Below, piece after piece: positions 6,605-14,058 of a stretch of 64,000 bases of DNA (positions are counted from its first letter, which is position 1; every line of letters starts with the position of its first letter). The notes below the pieces were generated by a model. It made no database searches, was not told the origin of the DNA, and saw only the letters and a program-made list of their open reading frames with translations. The DNA comes from CAVYHJ01 sp963768165 [NCBI: uncultured bacterium] (GTDB lineage: Bacteria; UBP4; UBA4092). The DNA is taken from the NCBI GenBank assembly GCA_963768165.1, contig CAVYHJ010000028.1, forward strand, positions 372,001 through 436,000, read 5' to 3'. Made by a program: the position numbers and the translations under genes.

Positions 6605-7993
6605 TCATGCGGCAGGTTCTTTTTCTTCCCAAGGCGGTTTGAGACCGAGGGTACGAATTTTTTCATGGAGATGGCGGCGGGACATTTGGGCTTCTTCAGC
6701 AGTACGGGTTACGTTCCAACGGTGTTTAGATAATAATTTGGAGAAATATTGGGACTCAAAAGAAATTTTGGCCTCCTGATAATTTTTAGAATCTATCGAA
6801 TCAAATTTTGCTCTCGTATGAAACCGGTCCGGTAAATCATCCGGTAGAATTTCGTTCCGGTCAATCATGGTCAAGAGCAATTCAATCAAGTTTTCCAATT
6901 CGCGGACGTTTCCCGGCCAGTGGTAACGGGTCAAAAGTTTCATGGTCTCCGGCATCATTTTGGGTTTTTCTTTCATATTACGCTTTTCACAAATGCGGTC
7001 AATGAATTTATCCACTAATAACGGAATATCTTCCGCGCGATCGCGCAATGGTGGGACATGAATGGGGATTACATTTAATCGGAAAAACAAATCTTCGCGG
7101 AATTCTTTGTTTTGCACGGCAACCTGCAAATCCTTGTTAGTGGCGGCCAGAACCCGTACATTAACCTTGATGGTATCCAACCCACCCACCCGGCGAAATT
7201 CACTTTCTTGTAAAACGCGCAATAGTTTGACTTGCAGAGCCGGAGAAAGTTCACCGACTTCATCCATAAAGAAAGTCCCTTCATGCGCCATTTCAAAAAG
7301 ACCGAATTTCCGGCTGATAGCACCGGTGAAGGAACCTTTTTCATGGCCGAACAGTTCGGACTCGAGAAGCGGTTCAGGCAACCCGGCGCAATTAATAGTT
7401 ACAAAAGATTTTTCTTTACGGAGACTGTGATAATGGATGGCTTTGGCGATTAGTTCTTTTCCGGTTCCGCTTTCGCCTGTGATAAGGACTGTACTGTCCG
7501 TGGGAGCTACTTTTTCAATCAATGAAAAAAGATGGATAATAGCAGAACATTTACCGACAATTTTATCAAAGGAATATTTATTTTCGACCTCCGCTTCCAG
7601 AATCCGGTTACGTGAAACCAAGGCTTGGCGTTCCCTGGCTTTGGCCACGGTCATTAAAATTTCATCTATCTGAAAGGGTTTCAAGACATAATCATAGGCA
7701 CCTAATTTCATGGCTTCGACGGCACTTTCCACGGTGGCGTACGCGCTCATTAAAATGACTTCGGTTCCCGGATAATAAGTTTTCACCTCCCGCAATAATT
7801 CCATGCCATCCAATTTGGGCATGCGCAAATCGCTGATAACGATATCGGGCGGGTCGTTTTTGAGGAGCAGCAAGGCTTTTATCCCATCGTTGGCTGAACG
7901 AACATCAAAGTGTTCCGCTTGGAGAATCTCTTCCAAAATCCGGCACATATTGGGTTCGTCATCTACGACCAGTATGCTGCCTTTGGAGTTCAT
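6605..7993 (-). CDS. Sigma-54-dependent response regulator (NtrC family)
   Basis: This 462-residue protein turns on sigma-54 promoters when phosphorylated. Domains in order: receiver (1-~120, acidic pocket D11/D12, phospho-acceptor D55, LKPF lysine near 105), AAA+ ATPase (~140-380, Walker A GESGTGKE, Walker B FMDEVGEL, arginine-finger region LRDRAEDIP), and a Fis-type helix-turn-helix at the C terminus (NVTRTAEEAQMSRRHLHEKI). The sigma-54 contact loop reads GSFTGA instead of GAFTGA, a variant known in some members. AAAGGACT precedes the ATG. It is the last gene of the operon that also encodes the likely partner kinase (8933-10372). Confidence 0.93.
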   Translation of the reverse strand: MNSKGSILVVDDEPNMCRILEEILQAEHFDVRSANDGIKALLLLKNDPPDIVISDLRMPKLDGMELLREVKTYYPGTEVILMSAYATVESAVEAMKLGAYDYVLKPFQIDEILMTVAKARERQALVSRNRILEAEVENKYSFDKIVGKCSAIIHLFSLIEKVAPTDSTVLITGESGTGKELIAKAIHYHSLRKEKSFVTINCAGLPEPLLESELFGHEKGSFTGAISRKFGLFEMAHEGTFFMDEVGELSPALQVKLLRVLQESEFRRVGGLDTIKVNVRVLAATNKDLQVAVQNKEFREDLFFRLNVIPIHVPPLRDRAEDIPLLVDKFIDRICEKRNMKEKPKMMPETMKLLTRYHWPGNVRELENLIELLLTMIDRNEILPDDLPDRFHTRAKFDSIDSKNYQEAKISFESQYFSKLLSKHRWNVTRTAEEAQMSRRHLHEKIRTLGLKPPWEEKEPAA

Positions 7994-8020
7994 TGTTGTA
8001 GTCCTTTAAAAAATACGATT

Positions 8021-8923
8021 TTATTTTCCCCGTGTTTGGACATTAGAAATCTTCCATGTGCCATTTATCTTTACCAATATATATTTCTGTTGATAGGTTT
8101 TTGGGAACCGTCCGTATTTTTCAATTTTGTCACAAATCACGCGGGCCGTATCGTCGTCTATTTTCACAGAATGAATTGGGCCAAGTTCTTGTGTGGGCAA
8201 AGTTCCATTTTTCCCCAGTTTCATGGCATCGGCATAGGCATAATGTCGGGCGCGAACATAATCCTTCTGCGGAGTCGCGCGGAGTCGGTCTGCCAGACAA
8301 TCATATTCGTCGTTAAATTTTTGCTGATTCCACGATTCGATAAAACAGCGGATACAATCTTCGGGTGTTGGTTCTTGAGGCTCCGGTTCTGGAACTCGTG
8401 TGGCGGCCGGCGGTTCCGGTGGTTCTTCTATCACCGGTTCTGGTGGAAATTCGGGCACGGGTGTTTCCACGGGTGGCGGTTCGGGCATGGACATTTCCAC
8501 GGGTGGTGGTTCAGGGTTTGGAATCACAAAGGGATCAAGGTCGGATACATCGTCCACATCTTTTAAAACTTCCGACAATTTGTCCAATCGTTCTTCTTGT
8601 TGTTTTAATTGTTCCACCAAACCCAGCGCGGCATCCCGTTCATCGGGAGACAAATTTCCGATTCCTGATTGAAGCAGTCTTAGCATGGCCTGGCGTTCCA
8701 ATTTGACTCTGTCAGCGGGATTAGTCCGTTTCACTTTCTGCATTTGTTTCACCCAATCCAGACGGTAAAGATTGCACGATTTTCCGTTTACAATCAATTC
8801 ATTCTGGGGATGGGAACAGAACGTAATCGGTACCCATTCTCCATCCACTTCCGCGTTCTCATAGGAATAAAAATAACAATCTGTGCGCGGGCATATAATT
8901 TCTCTTTTTTTGCTTTTCAACAT
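8021..8923 (-). CDS. Zinc-finger / proline-rich linker / NTF2-like protein in two-component operon
   Basis: I do not know this 300-residue protein as a family. It has three parts: an N-terminal cysteine cluster (C11, C16, C37 with H39, C51) that could bind a metal; a short coiled-coil-like helix (~70-120, LEQLKQQEERLDKL); a proline/glutamate-rich linker (~130-190) with repeated PEPPPVE units; and a C-terminal domain (~190-295) resembling NTF2/SnoaL-like or DUF4878-like folds, ending in NGTWKISNV. No signal peptide or membrane segment is seen, so it should be cytoplasmic. It lies between the kinase (9-base gap) and the regulator (27-base gap) and is probably cotranscribed with both, suggesting an accessory role in the signal path. 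Confidence 0.65.
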   Translation of the reverse strand: MLKSKKREIICPRTDCYFYSYENAEVDGEWVPITFCSHPQNELIVNGKSCNLYRLDWVKQMQKVKRTNPADRVKLERQAMLRLLQSGIGNLSPDERDAALGLVEQLKQQEERLDKLSEVLKDVDDVSDLDPFVIPNPEPPPVEMSMPEPPPVETPVPEFPPEPVIEEPPEPPAATRVPEPEPQEPTPEDCIRCFIESWNQQKFNDEYDCLADRLRATPQKDYVRARHYAYADAMKLGKNGTLPTQELGPIHSVKIDDDTARVICDKIEKYGRFPKTYQQKYILVKINGTWKISNVQTRGK

Positions 8924-8932
8924 TTTTATAAC

Positions 8933-10372
8933 CTATACAATGTTATGGGTATCTGTTTTTACCGGCAATAAAATTCCAAATTTCGTTCCTTTATCCGGCT
9001 GGCTTTCCACATAAATTTTGCCGTTATGCCAATCGATAATCCGATCGGTAATCGCCAATCCCAATCCCGACCGGCCCGCACGCGTGGTGAAAAAAGGCGT
9101 AAATATTTTATCCATATCTTCCGGTGGAATGCCAACTCCGTTATCTGCAACCTGGATGGAAATATCATTTTCTTTCAGTTCATATTCTGCCTGAATCGAG
9201 AGAATTCCCCCGGTGGGCATGGCTTGAATCGCGTTCGAATATAAATTAACTAATGCGCGTTGGAGCAAGGTAGAATTCCCTTGAATATCCGGCAATTTTT
9301 CCTGACAATCAACTTGAATTATTACCTGATGTTGGTCCGCTTGCGGCTGAACTATTGTAACAGTATCTTGAATTAATTGCGATAGGGATAAGGGTTCTGT
9401 TTTGATTTTTGAAGGGGATGCCAGATTCAGTAATTCCGCGACAATGCGTTTGCACCGTTCTGCTTCCGTGGCAATCATTTTAAGGTTGTCATACTGCGGG
9501 TCTTGCGGTTTCGTTTTTCGTAAAAGGTAATCCGTGCAGGCGGTGATTATGCCCACGGGGTTATTGATTTCATGGGCCACGCTGGCGGCGATTTCACCCA
9601 TACTGGCCAGCCGTTCGTTGCGGATAATCTGGTCTTCCATCTGGCGAATCCGATCCACATCCTCCTGTATTCGTTCTCTTTGTATCCGCACGATTTCCAA
9701 CACAAACCAGCTCATTAACATGACTCCCCACAAGAGAACCAGGCGGACTAAAAAATCGTTTGTTGTTAGAAAACGCAACGATTGCTGGCTTACAAAGACC
9801 GTGAAAATATAGAGCACACTGATGATCCCATTCATGATGACACTATGAACTTTGGTGGGAAATAAAACAATCCCACGCAGGATGATTAAAAAATAAAGCA
9901 GATAATAATCCGTTTGCAGCGCCCGTCCGGTTTCCAGCAGCCCGGTCAAAAAGATTAATAAAGTAACCACGGTAATGTCCATCGCAATGGATAAATATTC
10001 CAATTGTCGAATTTGATTCGACGCGTACCGGTGGAAATAATACACATAAGAAAAAACCAAATTGCTGGCGGCGTAAAATGCCAATACCGTGAAAATCCGC
10101 GCGGGTGGGTGGATAAACCCGCTTTCAATTACCGATAATACGATGCTTAGCGCCAGTAACATCCATTTGGATGGAATTACAGCCGTACGTTCGATATTGA
10201 CCAGCCATTGTAATTCCGGGGACAACTGTGAATCCAGCGTCACCGGGGGAACCCGAAACCATTTTGACAGGAGTTTTTTGGGGGAATTTACGGAATTTCC
10301 GATGAATGGTTTTTCTTCCGCAATGGCTTGGTTTTCCGATGGAATGACACTGGTTGTTGGATTCACTGACAT
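8933..10372 (-). CDS. Membrane sensor histidine kinase
   Basis: The 479-residue protein should autophosphorylate on His and pass phosphate to the sigma-54 regulator at 6605. About six hydrophobic segments lie between residues 70 and 230 with no large periplasmic loop, so it may sense a signal in or at the membrane. The cytoplasmic core has the H-box SVAHEINNP (His near 268), N-box NLYSNAIQAM, G1 DNGVGIP, F-box FTPFFTT and G2 SGLGLAI. GGGGAA lies upstream of the ATG. It starts three bases after the stop of the TPR gene and ends nine bases before the zinc-finger gene, a compact operon. Confidence 0.92.
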   Translation of the reverse strand: MSVNPTTSVIPSENQAIAEEKPFIGNSVNSPKKLLSKWFRVPPVTLDSQLSPELQWLVNIERTAVIPSKWMLLALSIVLSVIESGFIHPPARIFTVLAFYAASNLVFSYVYYFHRYASNQIRQLEYLSIAMDITVVTLLIFLTGLLETGRALQTDYYLLYFLIILRGIVLFPTKVHSVIMNGIISVLYIFTVFVSQQSLRFLTTNDFLVRLVLLWGVMLMSWFVLEIVRIQRERIQEDVDRIRQMEDQIIRNERLASMGEIAASVAHEINNPVGIITACTDYLLRKTKPQDPQYDNLKMIATEAERCKRIVAELLNLASPSKIKTEPLSLSQLIQDTVTIVQPQADQHQVIIQVDCQEKLPDIQGNSTLLQRALVNLYSNAIQAMPTGGILSIQAEYELKENDISIQVADNGVGIPPEDMDKIFTPFFTTRAGRSGLGLAITDRIIDWHNGKIYVESQPDKGTKFGILLPVKTDTHNIV

Positions 10373-10375
10373 AGT

Positions 10376-11371
10376 TCAATTCCCCGGATTAGATTTCTCA
10401 CTCACGCAGGCTTGGGCATTTTGCCTGGCTAAGTCTCGCAATTCTAATTTCCCTAATTTTTCATAAATATCTACTAATAAATTGTATGCTTCAAGATAAG
10501 TAGCATCCAATTCCAAGGCTAATTGAGCTGATTTCAGCGCGTCATCATATTTCTTATTTTGAAATTGGGCCCGTGCCAAATCCAGATAAATACTGGCTTC
10601 CTTAAATCCCAGTTCAATGGTTTTTGCGTATTCCACTTCAGCTTTTTGATAATTACCAGATTGCAAATAGGCATTCCCCAAATGATAATGTGCAAAAATG
10701 AAATTCGGATTTATCCGGACCGCCCTTTCCAAATAAATTGCCGCTTCTTTAAATTCTCCTTTTCCAAAAAGCAATATCCCCATTTGATATTGTAAATCGG
10801 CATAGGTCGAAAACCGTTCCGTGGCCTGTCTTAAAATAGCCTCTACTTCGGTCATATTGTCTTGGACCGCGTATATCTGGCTGAGCACAAAATAGGGTTT
10901 CCAAGATTGTGGATTCAACGTCAGGGCTTTCTTTAAATGCTCTATCGCTTTGGCCAAATCTCCTTTCGCTTCCGCTAAATATCCAAAGTGCAATTCATAC
11001 TGGTACTCATCATGGGTGATCGCAAACGCCTCTTGCAACGCTTTTTCCGCCAAATCCATCCGACCTTGTTGCGCAAAATATAACGCGGCCAAATGATGTG
11101 CCTCGCTAATACAAAACGGCGGGTTTACCATCCGGCTGGGATCGGTTATCTTTTGTTCTTGTAATGTCCGGATGATTTTATCGAGTTCTTGTGCCTGGCT
11201 GTAATTGGGATTTAATGTTAAACTTTGCGCGACCTCTTCCAGTGCCTTGGAATAATTCCCGCAATACATCTCAAACAAAGCCAGCTGATATCGGAAATCC
11301 GCATACTGTGGATTCTCCGTGACCTGTCTCTGGAGGGTACGTATGATGTTTTGATAATCTACTTGAGACAT
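10376..11371 (-). CDS. TPR-repeat protein
   Basis: This 331-residue protein is built almost wholly of tetratricopeptide repeats; about seven are visible, for example NPNFIFAHYHLGNAYLQSG and KAIEHLKKALTLNPQSW. No signal peptide or membrane helix is seen, so it is probably a cytoplasmic scaffold. It lies between the BON-domain gene (24-base gap) and the kinase (3-base gap), which suggests it helps assemble the two-component pathway, though this is inferred only from position. Confidence 0.85.
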   Translation of the reverse strand: MSQVDYQNIIRTLQRQVTENPQYADFRYQLALFEMYCGNYSKALEEVAQSLTLNPNYSQAQELDKIIRTLQEQKITDPSRMVNPPFCISEAHHLAALYFAQQGRMDLAEKALQEAFAITHDEYQYELHFGYLAEAKGDLAKAIEHLKKALTLNPQSWKPYFVLSQIYAVQDNMTEVEAILRQATERFSTYADLQYQMGILLFGKGEFKEAAIYLERAVRINPNFIFAHYHLGNAYLQSGNYQKAEVEYAKTIELGFKEASIYLDLARAQFQNKKYDDALKSAQLALELDATYLEAYNLLVDIYEKLGKLELRDLARQNAQACVSEKSNPGN

Positions 11372-11395
11372 AGCAATAACTCTAAAGACGGAAAA

Positions 11396-11716
11396 CTATA
11401 TAATTCTCCGTTTCCACCCCCCTTTTTCCTTTTTCCAATATTCTAAATCAAAATGAATTCCAGTTACATCCGGAATACGTTTTATTTCATCTTCGATTTG
11501 CATAATTAGTGTCAATTCACTCATTTCGACTGTTGGATCTTCCTGCTCTTCATCAGTGTCTTCGGATTTTCCTGCTCGCCCAAAAATCCGTTTTATGCGG
11601 CCCCGAAGATATACTTTCCCTTTGATGGTGCCTATAGTACATTTTGTCGTATCTACCCATTTGCGGACTAGAATTGACCGTACCTTTGCATTGATTCGAA
11701 AATCATCAGTTCGCAT
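11396..11716 (-). CDS. BON-domain protein
   Basis: The 106-residue protein resembles the BON (OsmY and nodulation) domain: a helix with VRSILVRKWVD, a GTIKGKVYLRGRI strand pair, then a long helix and a PDVTGIHFDLEYW strand. An acidic insert (SEDTDEEQED) interrupts the middle. BON domains usually bind phospholipid or other proteins; without a signal peptide this one is presumably cytoplasmic. It is the first gene of the five-gene regulatory operon; the ~240 bases upstream contain a possible extended -10 on the minus strand (TGCTAAACT). Confidence 0.75.
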   Translation of the reverse strand: MRTDDFRINAKVRSILVRKWVDTTKCTIGTIKGKVYLRGRIKRIFGRAGKSEDTDEEQEDPTVEMSELTLIMQIEDEIKRIPDVTGIHFDLEYWKKEKGGWKRRII

Positions 11717-11957
11717 GGCTGCTTTAAATTCTCTACTCTTTCAGTTTCTTAACCGTTGCCTCAACCGAAAGTTTAGCACATTTTTCTTCATTAGAACACT
11801 TTTTATATTTGAATTAGGGAGAAAAACAGCGCGGCTGGGAAGAAAACATCGCTAAAACAGAGTGAATGGATAGGTATACCATAAAAATCTGTGGGATTAG
11901 TGTGCTTTTATTATTTTATCCGAATATTGGCTTTCCCGCTCTCCGATTCAATCTCCG

Positions 11958-12320
11958 TTAACTATCCCTATGAACCGTATCCGGTGAAAAGGCTGGCAAG
12001 CACACCGCAATATATTCCGTGCCTCCGGCATCTGGAGAACTATATTGTACCCATTCCCCTTTTTCAACTAAAATCGCCTGACCTGCTTTCACTTCCTGAT
12101 TCCCTTGGCGCGTGGTAACGTGTAATGTCCCTTTGAGTACCACCGTATATTCGTCAAACTCCGGTGTCTGTCCGGGTTCCACCCACCCTTGAGGGCTAAC
12201 CATTCGCGCAACGCTGACATCATCGGTCTGTGTATTCACCCGTCCCACATATTCTTCAATCCGTTTGGGCTTGTTTCCCGCGGCATGTATAACCGTGGAA
12301 CCTTTAATTAATTTCGGCAC
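11958..12320 (-). CDS. Cupin-domain protein
   Basis: A 120-residue single-domain cupin, a small beta-barrel that often binds a metal or small ligand. The family pattern is visible in WVEPGQTPEFDEYTVVLKG (first motif, with Glu and Asp in place of the usual His pair) and GQAILVEKGEWVQYSSPD (second motif). The start is a GTG at 12320 with a strong AGGAGG eight bases upstream. It is divergent from lysS and separated by 241 bases from the BON-led operon. The substrate cannot be told from sequence. Confidence 0.8.
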   Translation of the reverse strand: MPKLIKGSTVIHAAGNKPKRIEEYVGRVNTQTDDVSVARMVSPQGWVEPGQTPEFDEYTVVLKGTLHVTTRQGNQEVKAGQAILVEKGEWVQYSSPDAGGTEYIAVCLPAFSPDTVHRDS

Positions 12321-12378
12321 TTTTTATCCTCCTCAATAAAAACAAACAATCGCGTACTCAACATAATATCCTTCTCAA

Positions 12379-12387
12379 TGATATAAT
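12379..12387 (+). promoter_or_regulatory. Extended -10 promoter of lysS
   Basis: TGATATAAT, a perfect extended -10, 54 bases before the lysS ATG. No good -35 is seen 17 bases upstream, as is common for extended -10 promoters. Confidence 0.5.
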
Positions 12388-12441
12388 AAATGCCACTTAT
12401 TAAAAAGACCAAATCGGGCATCGCCGTTTCATTTTAATTTT

Positions 12442-13899
12442 ATGGAAAACTTAACCGGGTATCAAAAATTAGAAGCGTTTCAGAAACAGGGGGTTGACGC
12501 CTATCCGCATCGGTTTGATATTTCTCATTCTTCAGAACAAATCAAATCGCAGTTTGCTGAAGTCAGTCATGAGGGGTCAACTGAAACTGTCCGTTTTGCC
12601 GGTCGAATTATGACCATGCGTGCGATGGGTAAAATTACGTTCGCCCATCTCCAGGATACCTACGGAAAAATTCAAGTTTATGCCGGGAAAAATGATTTAG
12701 GAGAAGAGAAATTCAAACTGTTCAATGAATTCGACATGGGCGATATTATCGGGGTCACGGGTCCGGTCTTTAAGACCAAAACCGGGGAAATCACCATTCG
12801 GGTCATGGAATTTCAACTGCTCTCCAAGTCTCTGAGAAATCTTCCTGAAAAATGGCATGGATTGAAAGACGTGGAATTGCGTTACCGCCAGCGGTATCTC
12901 GACTTGATTTCCAATCCCGAAGTCAAAGACATTTTTATCAAACGCTCCAAAATCATTTCCGCCATGAGGGAATATCTCGATTCTCATGGCTATTTGGAAA
13001 TTGAGACCCCCATGATGCAGCCATTGGCGGGAGGTGCCACCGCGCGCCCTTTCAAGACCCATCACAATGCGCTGGGAATTCCGCTCTATCTCCGTGTCGC
13101 CCCTGAACTCTATCACAAGCGTGTGGTGGTCGGCGGTCTGGAGAAAATCTATGAAATCAATCGCAACTTCCGTAATGAAGGAATCTCCACCAAACACAAT
13201 CCCGAATTTACCATGATGGAACTCTACACTGCGTATTGGGATTACAACCAGAGCATGGATTTGTGCGAAGACATGATTCGGTTCATCTGCCAAAAAGCCT
13301 TGGGTACGACCACTGTCGAATTTCAAGGGAATACTCTAGACTTTGGAAAAAATTGGACTCGTTTCACCGTCCTCGAATCAATTGAACATTACACAAAAAC
13401 AAGTTTCCAATGGGGCGAAGACTTTGCAACAGCCAAAACCAAAGCAGAAAAACTATGCGGAGTCCCTTCTGAATTCAAAACAGCGGACGAAATCATTATG
13501 TTTGTCTTTGAAGAATGTGTCGAGAAAAATCTCATTCAACCCACCATCATCAAAGATTATCCATCTTCCTTGTCCCCGCTTTCCAAAGCCAGTGACGCGC
13601 ATCCCGAAATAGCCGAACGTTTTGAACCTTATGTTGCAGGCATGGAAATTGGTAACGCCTACTCCGAGCAAAACGACCCCATTCTCCAGCGCCAAGCCTT
13701 TGAAGACCAGGTCAAACAGTCCGATAAAAACGAGGAACTCCCCAAAGAAATTGACGAGGATTATCTCCGCGCTCTCGAACATGGTATGCCCCCGGCATCA
13801 GGTTTGGGTATCGGCATTGACCGCCTCACCATGATTCTCACCAACCAATCTTCGATTCGAGAAGTGATCCTATTTCCATTACTTCGTCCGGAAATATAA
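12442..13899 (+). CDS. lysS: Lysyl-tRNA synthetase, class II
   Basis: LysS charges tRNA-Lys with lysine in the cytoplasm. The 485-residue protein has the N-terminal OB-fold anticodon-binding domain (~50-145, with VRFAGRIMTMRAMGKITFAHL), then the class II core: motif 1 around GYLEIETPMM, motif 2 NRNFRNEGISTKHNPEF near 240, and motif 3 GLGIGIDRLTM near the C terminus. Length is typical. It appears to be monocistronic, followed by 159 bases before the next gene with no clear terminator hairpin. Confidence 0.97.
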   Translation: MENLTGYQKLEAFQKQGVDAYPHRFDISHSSEQIKSQFAEVSHEGSTETVRFAGRIMTMRAMGKITFAHLQDTYGKIQVYAGKNDLGEEKFKLFNEFDMGDIIGVTGPVFKTKTGEITIRVMEFQLLSKSLRNLPEKWHGLKDVELRYRQRYLDLISNPEVKDIFIKRSKIISAMREYLDSHGYLEIETPMMQPLAGGATARPFKTHHNALGIPLYLRVAPELYHKRVVVGGLEKIYEINRNFRNEGISTKHNPEFTMMELYTAYWDYNQSMDLCEDMIRFICQKALGTTTVEFQGNTLDFGKNWTRFTVLESIEHYTKTSFQWGEDFATAKTKAEKLCGVPSEFKTADEIIMFVFEECVEKNLIQPTIIKDYPSSLSPLSKASDAHPEIAERFEPYVAGMEIGNAYSEQNDPILQRQAFEDQVKQSDKNEELPKEIDEDYLRALEHGMPPASGLGIGIDRLTMILTNQSSIREVILFPLLRPEI

Positions 13900-13964
13900 G
13901 TTTGTTTTTGCTTCTTCTTATCACATAATCTCTGGAGTTAATATTATCGAAAAGATTAGTTTTT

Positions 13965-13973
13965 TGATATACT
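13965..13973 (+). promoter_or_regulatory. Extended -10 promoter of the GH3 gene
   Basis: TGATATACT about 85 bases before the ATG at 14059; no recognisable -35. It follows the same TGnTATAnT pattern as other promoters in the window. Confidence 0.4.
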
Positions 13974-14058
13974 TTTTCCTGAGCGTTATTTGACCCGATT
14001 GCCGGGCATACGCGATGCTTTAATATCTAATTAATTCTAAAAGGGAGTAAGTGTATTT

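Noticed and set aside
7910-8566. 218-residue plus-strand frame opposite the operon genes
   Set aside because: Overlaps two real minus-strand genes; its composition (repeated Trp/Phe/Gly/Arg) is what a proline-rich gene reads on the other strand.
12697-13326. 209-residue minus-strand frame within lysS
   Set aside because: Shadow of lysS, whose family motifs run right through this region.
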